NCBI GenBank assembly: GCA_947448525.1
Contig: CANFNV010000003.1
Span: 62,001 to 126,000, forward strand
Origin: Flavobacteriaceae bacterium
GTDB lineage: Bacteria > Bacteroidota > Bacteroidia > Flavobacteriales > Flavobacteriaceae
Direction of reading: 5' to 3'
Length of the DNA: 64,000 bases
Positions 30,112 through 40,139 of this stretch are shown here, piece after piece. A program made the position numbers and the translations under genes. The notes beneath the pieces were generated by a model that saw only the letters and a program-made list of their open reading frames with translations, was not told where the DNA came from and made no database searches. Positions within the stretch are counted from its first letter, which is position 1. Every line of letters begins with the position of its first letter.

Positions 30112-32394
30112 TTGCCAATGAAAAATATTAAAAATGCTTTGTTCTATATAGGAGTTACAGGAGGATTTACAGCACTTATGTTTTGGATCGTATCCAAAGG
30201 AAAAGTATTACAAATAGGCAGAAATATAGTAGTCAAATCATCATCAGACAGTTTATTCGTTCAGTTTTTGGATTCTTTAGTTCATAATTTGAAACATCCA
30301 TTAGCTATTTTATTATTGCAAATAATTACCATCATTATTGTAGCGCGTTCTTTTGGATGGATTTTTAGAAAAATTGGGCAACCTTCAGTAATTGGCGAAA
30401 TCATTGCCGGAATTTTTTTGGGACCCTCTGTTGTTGGAATGTATTTCCCGCATTATTCTGCACTACTTTTCCCCGCAGAATCTTTAGGAAATCTTCAATT
30501 TTTAAGTCAAATAGGATTAATACTATTCATGTTCGTTATCGGAATGGAACTAGATTTGAAAGTTCTAAAAAATAAAGCCAATGATGCAGTAGTAATAAGT
30601 CATGCTAGTATTGTAATTCCATTTGCACTCGGAATGGGATTGTCATTTTTTATTTACAAAGACAAAATGTTTACTCCAAAAGGGGTCGATTTTTTATCGT
30701 TCAGTTTGTTTATGGGAATAGCCATGAGTATTACTGCCTTTCCGGTTTTAGCCCGAATAGTTCAAGAGCGGGGCATTCATAAAACTAAATTAGGAACCAT
30801 TGTAATAACTTGTGCTGCTGCCGATGATATTACAGCTTGGTGTATTCTTGCAGCGGTAATTGCTATTGTAAAAGCTGGGACATTTGTGAGTTCGGTGTAC
30901 ATTATTTTAATGGCAATTATTTATGTTTTAATGATGCTTTTTGTGGTAAAACCATTTTTAAAAAAAATTGGCGATTTATATGCTACAAGAGAAAATTTGA
31001 GCAAACCAGTAGTTGCAATATTTTTATTAACGTTAATTATTTCTTCTTATATAACTGAAATCATCGGAATTCATGCCTTGTTTGGAGCGTTCATGACCGG
31101 TGCCATTATGCCAGACATCACCAAAATTAGAAAAATAATTATTGAAAAAATTGAGGACGTAGCTCTTATTTTACTTTTGCCATTATTTTTTGTTTTTACT
31201 GGTTTGCGAACTCAAATTGGGTTGATTAATGATGTTTATTTATGGAAAATCACTGGTTTAATTATTACAGTTGCAGTTGTTGGAAAATTCTTTGGAAGTG
31301 CACTTGCCGCTAAATTTGTTGGTCAAAATTGGCGTGATAGTCTAACCATTGGGGCCTTAATGAATACGCGTGGTCTAATGGAACTCGTAGTATTAAACAT
31401 TGGATATGATTTAGGAGTGCTTTCAACAGAAGTCTTTACAATGATGGTCATTATGGCATTAGTAACGACTTTTATGACGGGACCCGCCATTGATTTAATT
31501 AATTTTATCTTTAAGCGTAAAGAAGTTCTCATTCCGAATGAAATTTTAGAAAATGCTATATTCAAGATTTTAATTTCTTTCGGAAATAATGAAAAAGGCA
31601 AATCATTATTGCGTTTAGCCAATAGTTTCATGAAAAAACAAAAAGAAAATTCCAATATTACTGCTTTGCATTTGTCATTGAGTGATGAGGTGCATTCGTA
31701 TAATTTAGAAGAATATGAAAAAGAAACTTTTGAACCAATTTTAGCAGAATCTAAAGTATTGAATCAAGAAGTTACAACTATTTTTAAAGCCACTGTTGAT
31801 ATTGAAAACGACATTACTGATATCGCTTCTCGAGGCGAATTTGATTTCGTTTTAGTGGGATTAGGAAAATCAATTTTTGAAGGGTCATTATTAGGAAAAG
31901 TTCTAGGTTTTACAACTAGAATCATAAATCCAGACCGACTTTTAGATAAATTTACAGGAAAAGAAGGGTTGTTTGAAAATTCTCCATTTGATGACAGAAC
32001 CCGATTAATAATTTCTAAAAGTAAAAAACCACTGGGTATTTTGGTTGACAAAGACCTTAATGAAGTTGATGAAGTCTTCATACCTATTTTTAGTGCTGAT
32101 GATGCTTTTCTAATTGATTATGCCCAAAAACTGATTTATAACAATGATTCTAAAGTCACCGTTTTAGAAATCAACAACCAAGTTAAAAATAATTACATTA
32201 TTGAAAATACTATTGACACCTTAGAAAAAAGTTATCCCAATAGCGTTTCTGTAATTAATGAAAGCGAAATGAAAGCCGGATTTTTAGCCAAACAAGATTT
32301 AATGATAATTTCTCTTGAAAGTTGGAAAAAATTAGTAGATGCTCAAAGTGTTTGGTTGAGTACCATTCCTTCAGTGTTGATTATTAAGCCGTGA
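30112..32394 (+). CDS. CPA2 family cation:proton antiporter
   Basis: GQPSVIGEIIAGIFLGPSVVG; SITAFPVLARIVQERG; GALMNTRGLMELVVLNIGYDLG. Confidence 0.92.
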   Translation: MPMKNIKNALFYIGVTGGFTALMFWIVSKGKVLQIGRNIVVKSSSDSLFVQFLDSLVHNLKHPLAILLLQIITIIIVARSFGWIFRKIGQPSVIGEIIAGIFLGPSVVGMYFPHYSALLFPAESLGNLQFLSQIGLILFMFVIGMELDLKVLKNKANDAVVISHASIVIPFALGMGLSFFIYKDKMFTPKGVDFLSFSLFMGIAMSITAFPVLARIVQERGIHKTKLGTIVITCAAADDITAWCILAAVIAIVKAGTFVSSVYIILMAIIYVLMMLFVVKPFLKKIGDLYATRENLSKPVVAIFLLTLIISSYITEIIGIHALFGAFMTGAIMPDITKIRKIIIEKIEDVALILLLPLFFVFTGLRTQIGLINDVYLWKITGLIITVAVVGKFFGSALAAKFVGQNWRDSLTIGALMNTRGLMELVVLNIGYDLGVLSTEVFTMMVIMALVTTFMTGPAIDLINFIFKRKEVLIPNEILENAIFKILISFGNNEKGKSLLRLANSFMKKQKENSNITALHLSLSDEVHSYNLEEYEKETFEPILAESKVLNQEVTTIFKATVDIENDITDIASRGEFDFVLVGLGKSIFEGSLLGKVLGFTTRIINPDRLLDKFTGKEGLFENSPFDDRTRLIISKSKKPLGILVDKDLNEVDEVFIPIFSADDAFLIDYAQKLIYNNDSKVTVLEINNQVKNNYIIENTIDTLEKSYPNSVSVINESEMKAGFLAKQDLMIISLESWKKLVDAQSVWLSTIPSVLIIKP

Positions 32395-32413
32395 ATCAGA
32401 TTATCTCTTTAGT

Positions 32414-34894
32414 TTAAAACCCTAAATCCAAAACATAAGAGATTTTCAACGATAGATTATCTTCAAATTTTGGCAATCCACTAGGTCCATATCTATAGAA
32501 TAAAGTAATTCCAAATCCTTTAAAAATTTGATTGGCTTCTACACCGCTCTCAATAAATCCTTTTTCTAAAGTTTTATATTCAAAACCAACATGTTGTTCG
32601 GATTTAGTCATGGTTCCAAGCGCCATTCGAGTAACGACAGAAAATAGTGGGTTTATTTTATACCCCAATTTTACTTTATTAAAAGTGTGCCTTGCCTGTA
32701 AAGTAATATACTTGCTCGAGAAAAACTCGTTGAAATACATGGTTTCAAAACTGTTTTTACCAGCAAAAGTAATTCTCTTTAGCATAGAATCTTTGTTCAA
32801 GTTATTCGGTGCAATACTGTATAAGTGTGTTAAGGGTAGTGTTCCTAAAGCCATTCCTCCTTCCAATATAAACGAAGTGTTTTGTCCAGATAAATATGGA
32901 ATATCATGAAATATTCTCAAATCAATTTTTGAAAAATCAAAATCATTTCCAATAACATTTGGAATTGATTTAGTAAATTGAAAGGATATTTTAGGGTATT
33001 TTTTTTCGATTTCTAATCGTCCAGATGGCGTTTGCATATAAGCACTAAAAGGATTCCATTGCAAAGCAAATTGAATTGCAGTTACATTAAAATTAGAATA
33101 TACTTTGTTATTGGCAACAAAAGTATAATCAAAAAGTGGTGTTATAGCACTTCTTGAAATTCCAAAATAAGCATTAGTTTTTGTCAAATAGTTACTTTCA
33201 ATAAATGCAGAAAACACTTTGTTATTATAAAATGTAGAAATATTTATCGGACGTGGATCATAGATTTTAAATCGTTTGGATTCGGTAATAAATTGAATCT
33301 GACCAATTTCTTTAACATCATCTGAATACGATGCATTTATCCAGGTATTAGTCTCTTTACTTAATAAATAAGATGGATTGATTCCATACTTCAATTTTTC
33401 GTCTTTAAAACCATAAGCCACATAACCACTTATTTTGTAATTATCGGATAATTTATCGTTGGTAACTCCCCCAAATCCTAATCTAAATCCTTCATGATTA
33501 TTATATTTTACAATAGTCTTTAAATCTAAATCCACATAATTTACAGGAAAGTAACCATTATAAATTTTTCTTCCTAGAATAATTTTATGTTCAATTTTCT
33601 CAGCTTCAGACAAACTGTCTAAACTGGTGTATGTTGGTATTTTTCTTATATCAATCGAGTCTTTTTGAAAAGTACTCCAATAAGAATCAGGTTTTGACAT
33701 ACTTGTTTTTGGGACCTCAATTATTATTTTCGGATTTTTAAAAACAACTAATTGATTAATTTTAATATCAAATGGACTAGATTCTAATTTTAAATAAGAA
33801 TGATCAGATGCATTTGCGTTCAATCCTTCCAAACCGGAATTGAATTTAACGATGTTTCCAAGGATATTTAAATCTTCAGAATTAGTACCTTTTACAACCG
33901 TTATTTTTCTCTTTTCAGCAAACCAAATTTTTTGGGCTTTTAGATAATTAAATGTATAAAGAGCATTAATAGTTGCTATTCCATAAATTCTAAAATACGC
34001 TTTACAAATGGCATTGTTTTCATAATCAATATATAATAAACCATGCAATCTATTTGATGATTGTTTTTTAGGTTGAAAATAAATTTGGTAAGCATTTCTT
34101 CCATTTACTTTTACGGTATCAATAATTTTAAAAACATATAATTTCCGTCCATAATAGGAAATGGGATTATGAATTGAAACACCCAAAATATCCAATTTAG
34201 TATCATACAACGAATAAGAAACCAAATTCAATCCTAAATATTCATATAGTGGTTTTTTAAAACCAGCCATTCTTGAAGCAATTACAGTTTCTTTAGTCCC
34301 TTTATTGTTATGCTGAATTAAATTTACTTTTTCGGTTTGATACAAATGTTGTTTTTCAACAAATTTTTTGAATTTATAATTGGAGGAATCTAATTTTACT
34401 TGTTTTTTTCCAAAGAATGTTCTTTTTTCGATGGTATCAATTTTACTCGAAATAGAATCAGGATTAGCGGTTACTAATAAATGTTCGTAGTTTTTATATT
34501 CAAATGCGGAAAACGCTTTTTCGGGTTGGTTACTAAATTTAGTATCAATTACTTTTTTTATAATGGCATCGACTTTAGTTTCAGTAAAAATTTCTTGCGA
34601 TTTCTTTTTTTGATTGGCAATCATTTTAATTAAAATCGTTTTTTGTCCTAGTGTTTGATAATATGTTTTGTCGAAATAGCCTGGGTAAGAAAACAAAATA
34701 GGTTGTTTATTGTCTTGTATTTCAATAGAAAATTTTCCTTCCCAATTAGACAATATCGTTTTATTGTTGTAGCTTATTTTAGCAAAAGCAATGGGTACAC
34801 CAGAATCATAATCAAGAACTTGGCCCTGCATCATTTTTTGAGAAAAAACAATATTGCAACATAAAATAAATAGTAAAATCCAAAGTTTTCTCAT
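32414..34894 (-). CDS. DUF5686/carboxypeptidase-like regulatory domain outer-membrane protein
   Basis: Signal peptide; N-terminal GQVLDYDSGVPIAFAKISY CarboxypepD_reg-like; beta-barrel-like C-terminus. Confidence 0.8.
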   Translation of the reverse strand: MRKLWILLFILCCNIVFSQKMMQGQVLDYDSGVPIAFAKISYNNKTILSNWEGKFSIEIQDNKQPILFSYPGYFDKTYYQTLGQKTILIKMIANQKKKSQEIFTETKVDAIIKKVIDTKFSNQPEKAFSAFEYKNYEHLLVTANPDSISSKIDTIEKRTFFGKKQVKLDSSNYKFKKFVEKQHLYQTEKVNLIQHNNKGTKETVIASRMAGFKKPLYEYLGLNLVSYSLYDTKLDILGVSIHNPISYYGRKLYVFKIIDTVKVNGRNAYQIYFQPKKQSSNRLHGLLYIDYENNAICKAYFRIYGIATINALYTFNYLKAQKIWFAEKRKITVVKGTNSEDLNILGNIVKFNSGLEGLNANASDHSYLKLESSPFDIKINQLVVFKNPKIIIEVPKTSMSKPDSYWSTFQKDSIDIRKIPTYTSLDSLSEAEKIEHKIILGRKIYNGYFPVNYVDLDLKTIVKYNNHEGFRLGFGGVTNDKLSDNYKISGYVAYGFKDEKLKYGINPSYLLSKETNTWINASYSDDVKEIGQIQFITESKRFKIYDPRPINISTFYNNKVFSAFIESNYLTKTNAYFGISRSAITPLFDYTFVANNKVYSNFNVTAIQFALQWNPFSAYMQTPSGRLEIEKKYPKISFQFTKSIPNVIGNDFDFSKIDLRIFHDIPYLSGQNTSFILEGGMALGTLPLTHLYSIAPNNLNKDSMLKRITFAGKNSFETMYFNEFFSSKYITLQARHTFNKVKLGYKINPLFSVVTRMALGTMTKSEQHVGFEYKTLEKGFIESGVEANQIFKGFGITLFYRYGPSGLPKFEDNLSLKISYVLDLGF

Positions 34895-34939
34895 CTAGTA
34901 GATGCGTTTTAAATGAATTGCAACAAAGGTAGCAATAAA

Positions 34940-34969
34940 AAAATCCGCTCGGCAAAACGAACGGATTTT
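34940..34969 (-). terminator. Intrinsic terminator downstream of frr
   Basis: AAAATCCG-c-TCG-gcaaaa-CGA-a-CGGATTTT. Confidence 0.8.
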
Positions 34970-34987
34970 AATACAGTTGTAACGAAA

Positions 34988-35548
34988 TTATACTTTCATT
35001 ATTTCAGCTTCTTTAAGAGCCAAATGTTCTTCAATTTTTTTGATGAAATTGTCGGTTAATTTTTGAACATCTTCTTCTGCTTTTTTGCATAAATCTTCGG
35101 ATGTTCCGTCTTTTTCTAATTTTTTAATCTCAGAATTAGCATCTTTTCGGTGGTTTCTAATTCCGATTTTTGCATCTTCTGCTTCTTGTTTGGCTTGTTT
35201 TACCAAATCGCGACGACGCTCTTCTGTTAATGGAGGAACGCTAATGATTACAATATCCCCATTATTCATTGGGTTAAATCCAAGATTGGCAATCATAATT
35301 GCTTTTTCAATGGGATGCAACATACTTTTTTCATAAGGTTGAATAGTAATTGTTCTCGCATCTGGAACGTTTACATTCGCAATTTGAGAAAGCGGCGTTT
35401 GCGAGCCATAATAATCCACAAAAACGCTACCTAGCATTTGAGGGGATGCTTTTCCGGCACGAATATTTAAAAATGATTTTTCTAAATGTTCTACCGAACC
35501 ATTCATCGATTCTTTTGTTTCATCAATAATAAATTCAATTTCTTCCAT
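34988..35548 (-). CDS. frr: Ribosome recycling factor
   Basis: LNIRAGKASPQML; LTEERRRDLVKQAKQEAEDAKIGIRNHR. Confidence 0.96.
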   Translation of the reverse strand: MEEIEFIIDETKESMNGSVEHLEKSFLNIRAGKASPQMLGSVFVDYYGSQTPLSQIANVNVPDARTITIQPYEKSMLHPIEKAIMIANLGFNPMNNGDIVIISVPPLTEERRRDLVKQAKQEAEDAKIGIRNHRKDANSEIKKLEKDGTSEDLCKKAEEDVQKLTDNFIKKIEEHLALKEAEIMKV

Positions 35549-35633
35549 TTTTCTTAAGATTTTCAGATTTTCAGATTGCTTATATTTTTAGTTAATCGGG
35601 TAATCTAAAAATCTAAGAAGTCTAAATAGTCTA

Positions 35634-36341
35634 TTATATATTTACAACGGTTCCAACGTTTTCGCCTTCACAAATTTTAAGTAAATTCCCTTTTTTATTC
35701 ATGTCAAAAACAAGTATTGGCAGTTTGTTTTCTTGACTTAAAGTGAATGCTGTTGTGTCCATTACATTCAGTCCTTTTTTGATAACATCATCAAAAGAAA
35801 TATAGTCAAATTTCACTGCTGTTTTATCTTTTTCAGGATCGGCTGTATAAATTCCATCCACTCTAGTTCCTTTCAAAATTACGTCAGCATGGACTTCAAC
35901 ACCGCGCAACACCGCCGCGGTATCGGTTGTGAAATATGGATTTCCTGTTCCTGCTCCAAAAATGACAATTCTTCCTTTTTCTAAGTGACGAACGGCTCTT
36001 CTTTTGATATAAGGTTCTGCTATGGCTTCAATTTTTAAAGCCGTTTGCAAACGAGTCAGCATTCCTTTGTCTTCCAATGCCCCTTGCAATGCCATTCCGT
36101 TAATTACTGTAGCCAGCATTCCCATATAATCTCCTTGAACACGATCCATTCCGTTGCTAGCTCCAGATACACCTCTAAAAATATTTCCTCCGCCAATAAC
36201 AATAGCAATTTCTACGCCCTTATCATGAATTTGTTTAATTTCATTAGCATATTCAGCTAGAATTTTAGGGTCGATTCCGTATTGTCGTTCGCCCATTAAT
36301 GCTTCGCCGCTTAATTTTAGAAGTATTCTTTTGTATTTCAT
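35634..36341 (-). CDS. pyrH: UMP kinase
   Basis: [45 protein letters not shown]. Confidence 0.96.
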   Translation of the reverse strand: MKYKRILLKLSGEALMGERQYGIDPKILAEYANEIKQIHDKGVEIAIVIGGGNIFRGVSGASNGMDRVQGDYMGMLATVINGMALQGALEDKGMLTRLQTALKIEAIAEPYIKRRAVRHLEKGRIVIFGAGTGNPYFTTDTAAVLRGVEVHADVILKGTRVDGIYTADPEKDKTAVKFDYISFDDVIKKGLNVMDTTAFTLSQENKLPILVFDMNKKGNLLKICEGENVGTVVNI

Positions 36342-36518
36342 TACTCTTTTTTATTATTTTTTGTTGTCTAATGCTGTCGCTTTGGCTTGAGTCATTTTCT
36401 TATTTGGAGTGGTGTTATTCAAAAATAGTGATGCAAATATAAACATTTCCCTATTTTATTTCTATGCAAAATAGTAAGTTCTGTAACATTTATTAAACTT
36501 GCACTATTTTTGAATTTG

Positions 36519-36526
36519 TACTTTTG
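36519..36526 (+). promoter_or_regulatory. Bacteroidota promoter-like TTG-N17-TACTTTTG
   Basis: TTG at 36499-36501, 17-bp spacer, TACTTTTG; 22 bp upstream of ATG 36549. Confidence 0.6.
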
Positions 36527-36548
36527 TCAAATAAACTAACAAAAACTC

Positions 36549-37169
36549 ATGAATTCTATAATTAGTAACAGTTTAAAAATTAGTATTTCCTATCTAGAAT
36601 ATAGAGCTTTAGGTGCTCAATATGCAATAGAAGGTAAAACTTCGGGAATTATTCAAACTTCAGATTATGTACATTACACTCAATTAAACGATTCAAGAAT
36701 GCATCGTTTGGATAAAACAGCGCAGATTATTGATGAGGTCAAATTCTATTTAGAAAATGTAAGTAAAGAATACATTTGGTTGGTTCTAACAGAAACGTGG
36801 TGTGGTGATGCGGCTCAAGTAGTTCCGGTTATTAATAAAATGGCTCAAGTTTCAGAAAAAATTGATTTGAAAATAATTCTTCGTGATCAAAATGATGCTT
36901 TGATGAATTTGTTTTTAACGAATGGAACAAAATCAATTCCGAAGTTGATTATTTTGGATAAAGAAACTGGTAATGTTGTGGCTGATTTCGGACCAAGACC
37001 TTTTGGCGCAAAACAATTAATTATTGATTACAAAACAACTCATGGTTTAGTGGATGAAGCGGCTAAAATAGAATTACAAAAATGGTATTTGAATGATAAA
37101 GGAGTTGCTATTCAAAAGGAGATTGTGGCGTTGATGCGGACAGCTGTTGCTCAAAAACTTGAGGAATAA
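36549..37169 (+). CDS. Thioredoxin family protein
   Basis: YIWLVLTETWCGDAAQVVPVINKMAQ. Confidence 0.85.
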   Translation: MNSIISNSLKISISYLEYRALGAQYAIEGKTSGIIQTSDYVHYTQLNDSRMHRLDKTAQIIDEVKFYLENVSKEYIWLVLTETWCGDAAQVVPVINKMAQVSEKIDLKIILRDQNDALMNLFLTNGTKSIPKLIILDKETGNVVADFGPRPFGAKQLIIDYKTTHGLVDEAAKIELQKWYLNDKGVAIQKEIVALMRTAVAQKLEE

Positions 37170-37827
37170 CCGCATCATTTACATTATAATTGCCAATTTT
37201 TGTTCGACGTAAAGCCGATAAATAACCCCCAGATTCTAGTGCTTTCCCAAAATCGAAGGCCAACGAACGAATGTAAGTTCCTTTGCTGCATATTACTCTA
37301 AAATCGATTTCCGGTAAAGCTATTCGTGTAATTTCAAACTCGTAAATCGTTGTTTTTCTGAAAGCAATTTCTATTGTTTCTCCAGCTCGCGCATGTTCAT
37401 AAAGACGAACTCCATCTTTTTTAATAGCTGAAAAAACAGGCGGTTTTTGGTCGATTTCGCCTAAAAAATGTTTTGTGGTTTCTAAAATTAAATCGGATGA
37501 AATATGTTCTGTTGGGAAAGTAGCATCAACTTCTGTTTCTAAATCATAGCTAGGTGTAGTGGATCCAAGAGTAATGGTTCCAATATATTCTTTGGCTTGT
37601 GCTTGAATTTCGGTAATTGTTTTAGTGAATTTTCCAGTGCAAATGATTAATAAACCAGTTGCTAATGGATCTAAAGTCCCTGCATGACCGATTTTGAATT
37701 TTTTTGGAAGATTATAATGCCGTTTTAAAATGTATTTCAATTTATTCACCGCCTGAAACGAACTCCAAGTTAGTGGCTTGTCAATTAATATGATTTGACC
37801 TTCTAGAATGGCTTCGGCAGTAATCAT
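37108..37827 (-). CDS. truB: tRNA pseudouridine(55) synthase
   Basis: KIGHAGTLDPLATGLLIICTGKFTK. Confidence 0.95.
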   Translation of the reverse strand: MITAEAILEGQIILIDKPLTWSSFQAVNKLKYILKRHYNLPKKFKIGHAGTLDPLATGLLIICTGKFTKTITEIQAQAKEYIGTITLGSTTPSYDLETEVDATFPTEHISSDLILETTKHFLGEIDQKPPVFSAIKKDGVRLYEHARAGETIEIAFRKTTIYEFEITRIALPEIDFRVICSKGTYIRSLAFDFGKALESGGYLSALRRTKIGNYNVNDAVIPQVFEQQLSASTPQSPFE

Positions 37828-38706
37828 TTATTTATGATTTGAAATCAATAAAATCAAAATTACAATACCTATAGCTATTCTGTAAAACCCAAAAAATTTG
37901 AAACCATATCTGTTTAAAATTTCTATAAAAAATTTAACTGCTAAAACAGCAACAAAGAAAGAAATTGCACAACCTATAGCAAATGAAATAGTATTGTTAT
38001 GTGTAAATAAAGTATTTAAGTTTTCTTTAGAAAAAATTTGAGAAAAACTAATCTTAACGCTTTGTTCTTGATATTCGCTAATCTTGTTTATTATTAAATA
38101 ATTCCCCTTACACGAATCATAAAAACTTTTGGAACTAGCCGCTATCATTGTTGGAACGGCTAAAAAAAATGAAAATTCCGCAGCAGATTTTCGAGTTAGT
38201 TTTTGTGTCATTCCTCCAATTATCGTTGAGGCACTTCTACTTAATCCTGGAAAAAGAATACTTAATACTTGAAAGCTTCCAATTTTTAATGCAGTTGAAT
38301 AAGAGATTTCCTTTTCATCTGTAATAATACTTTGTTTGAAAAAAGTATCAATAAAAATTAAAACAACTCCCCCAAAAATCATTACTATTGAGATAAACCA
38401 TAAATTGCCCAACACACTTTCTATATGTTTTTTAAATATAATTCCAAAAATTAATGCTGGAACAACTGCTACAATTAATTTAAGATAAAAAGTAAGATTT
38501 TTAAAATCAAAAAACTTCTTCCAATATAAAACTACAATGGCTAAAATTGCAGGTAATTGTATCATAACTTCAAACATATCTCTAAATGGAGTTTGTTCAT
38601 AGCCCATTATAAAATCGGTAAATTTTAAATGAGCAGTTGAAGACACAGGTAAAAACTCGGTTATCCCTTCTATAATTGCTAGAACAATCGCCTGTAAATA
38701 ATCCAT
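37828..38706 (-). CDS. uppP: Undecaprenyl-diphosphate phosphatase
   Basis: AIVLAIIEGITEFLPVSSTAHL; FPGLSRSASTIIGGM. Confidence 0.95.
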   Translation of the reverse strand: MDYLQAIVLAIIEGITEFLPVSSTAHLKFTDFIMGYEQTPFRDMFEVMIQLPAILAIVVLYWKKFFDFKNLTFYLKLIVAVVPALIFGIIFKKHIESVLGNLWFISIVMIFGGVVLIFIDTFFKQSIITDEKEISYSTALKIGSFQVLSILFPGLSRSASTIIGGMTQKLTRKSAAEFSFFLAVPTMIAASSKSFYDSCKGNYLIINKISEYQEQSVKISFSQIFSKENLNTLFTHNNTISFAIGCAISFFVAVLAVKFFIEILNRYGFKFFGFYRIAIGIVILILLISNHK

Positions 38707-38945
38707 TATTTAGACTTTTTGAAAATAGAATAAATAGTAATTCCAAAACCTATTAAAACTAAAGTTGGTGCTAATCCAATTCTTCTGAAGCTAAATAAAT
38801 CCTCCTCCTTAAAAACTTTTGGATTGTTGCTCCCTCCACCAGACATTAATATAAATCCAAGCACAATTACTCCAATTCCAATTAATAAAAATTTGTAATT
38901 GATTTTGTCAAAAAGAAAGTCGGTTGTTTGTTCGTTATTTTTCAT
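38706..38945 (-). CDS. DUF3098 family membrane protein
   Basis: Two TM segments, GFILMSGGGSNNPKVF motif; position between uppP and ftsX. Confidence 0.8.
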   Translation of the reverse strand: MKNNEQTTDFLFDKINYKFLLIGIGVIVLGFILMSGGGSNNPKVFKEEDLFSFRRIGLAPTLVLIGFGITIYSIFKKSK

Positions 38946-39017
38946 TTATGCTGATTTTATTTCAGTATCGCTACCAAGTTTTTATAATTGTCTATATTCT
39001 ATTGTCTTTTTTCTATT

Positions 39018-39893
39018 TTAATATAAATCTTCAGTTCTCAACTTTAAAAAACGTTGCGTGGCAAAGTAAGTACCAATCCAAGTAATTAAAACTCCTAAAA
39101 CTAAAACTCCGAATAAAACCCCAATTGTTAGCAATTGATTTTTGAAAATATCTAAAGCCGGATAGTTTGTTGAAACATAAATTAATACTCCAATTAAAGA
39201 TATTATTGCCAAAACAGAACCGATTATTCCTAAAACAATACTTCTTTGTATAAATGGTTTTCTAATGAAAGCTTTGGTAGCGCCTACCATTTGCATGGTT
39301 TTTATTATAAACCGATTGGCATAAATTGATAATCGTAACGAACTGTTGATAAGTAAAATAGATATAAACGTAAATATTCCGCTAATTATTAAAATCCACA
39401 CACTTACTTTCTTCACATTATCATTTACCAAAGTTATTAATTGTTTATCGTAAACCACATCGGCCACCATTGTGTTTTTACGAATTTCACTTTCCATTCT
39501 TGAAAATCCAGGATTAGTTACATAATCGGCTTTTAAGTGAATGTCATAAGAATTATAAAGCGGATTGGCGCCTAAAAATTCAGTAAAATGTTCGCCAAGA
39601 GTTTTTTCATGCTCTTTGGCTGCGGCTTCTTTAGAAACAAATTTGAAGTTTTTAGCAAATTTTCCATTTTTCATTTCTGATTCAAAAGCTTTGAAAACAG
39701 TATCGTTCGCTTCATTTTTAAAGAAAACCGTCATTACAATATCTTCTTTAAAATTATCCGACAATCTTCTCGAGTTAATGATGAATAATCCTAATAATCC
39801 CAGTAAAAATAATACTAAGAAAACGCTCAATACCACCGAAAAATAGGAAGATATTAATCTTCGTTTCTGAAATTTGTCGAAATTGGATGCCAT
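39018..39893 (-). CDS. ftsX: Cell division protein FtsX-like permease
   Basis: Four-TM topology; FIIKTMQMVGATKAFIRKPF. Confidence 0.9.
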   Translation of the reverse strand: MASNFDKFQKRRLISSYFSVVLSVFLVLFLLGLLGLFIINSRRLSDNFKEDIVMTVFFKNEANDTVFKAFESEMKNGKFAKNFKFVSKEAAAKEHEKTLGEHFTEFLGANPLYNSYDIHLKADYVTNPGFSRMESEIRKNTMVADVVYDKQLITLVNDNVKKVSVWILIISGIFTFISILLINSSLRLSIYANRFIIKTMQMVGATKAFIRKPFIQRSIVLGIIGSVLAIISLIGVLIYVSTNYPALDIFKNQLLTIGVLFGVLVLGVLITWIGTYFATQRFLKLRTEDLY

Positions 39894-40139
39894 ATATTGT
39901 AAATTAAGCTGTAAAAATAATAAAGAATTTGTTTATTCATATCTTAAAACGTTTAAAGTTTTGACTTTAGTATAATAAATGTAAATTTGTTGCCAATAAG
40001 TATAGACATTAACTTTATAGGATATATCTTAAATTTTTGTGAATGTAAATTCTTACGAAAATTAATAGTCAATTAGCAACAATATCAACTATTTTCAAAA
40101 GAATCTTTAATAGGAGATTCTGAAATAAATTCAGAATAA

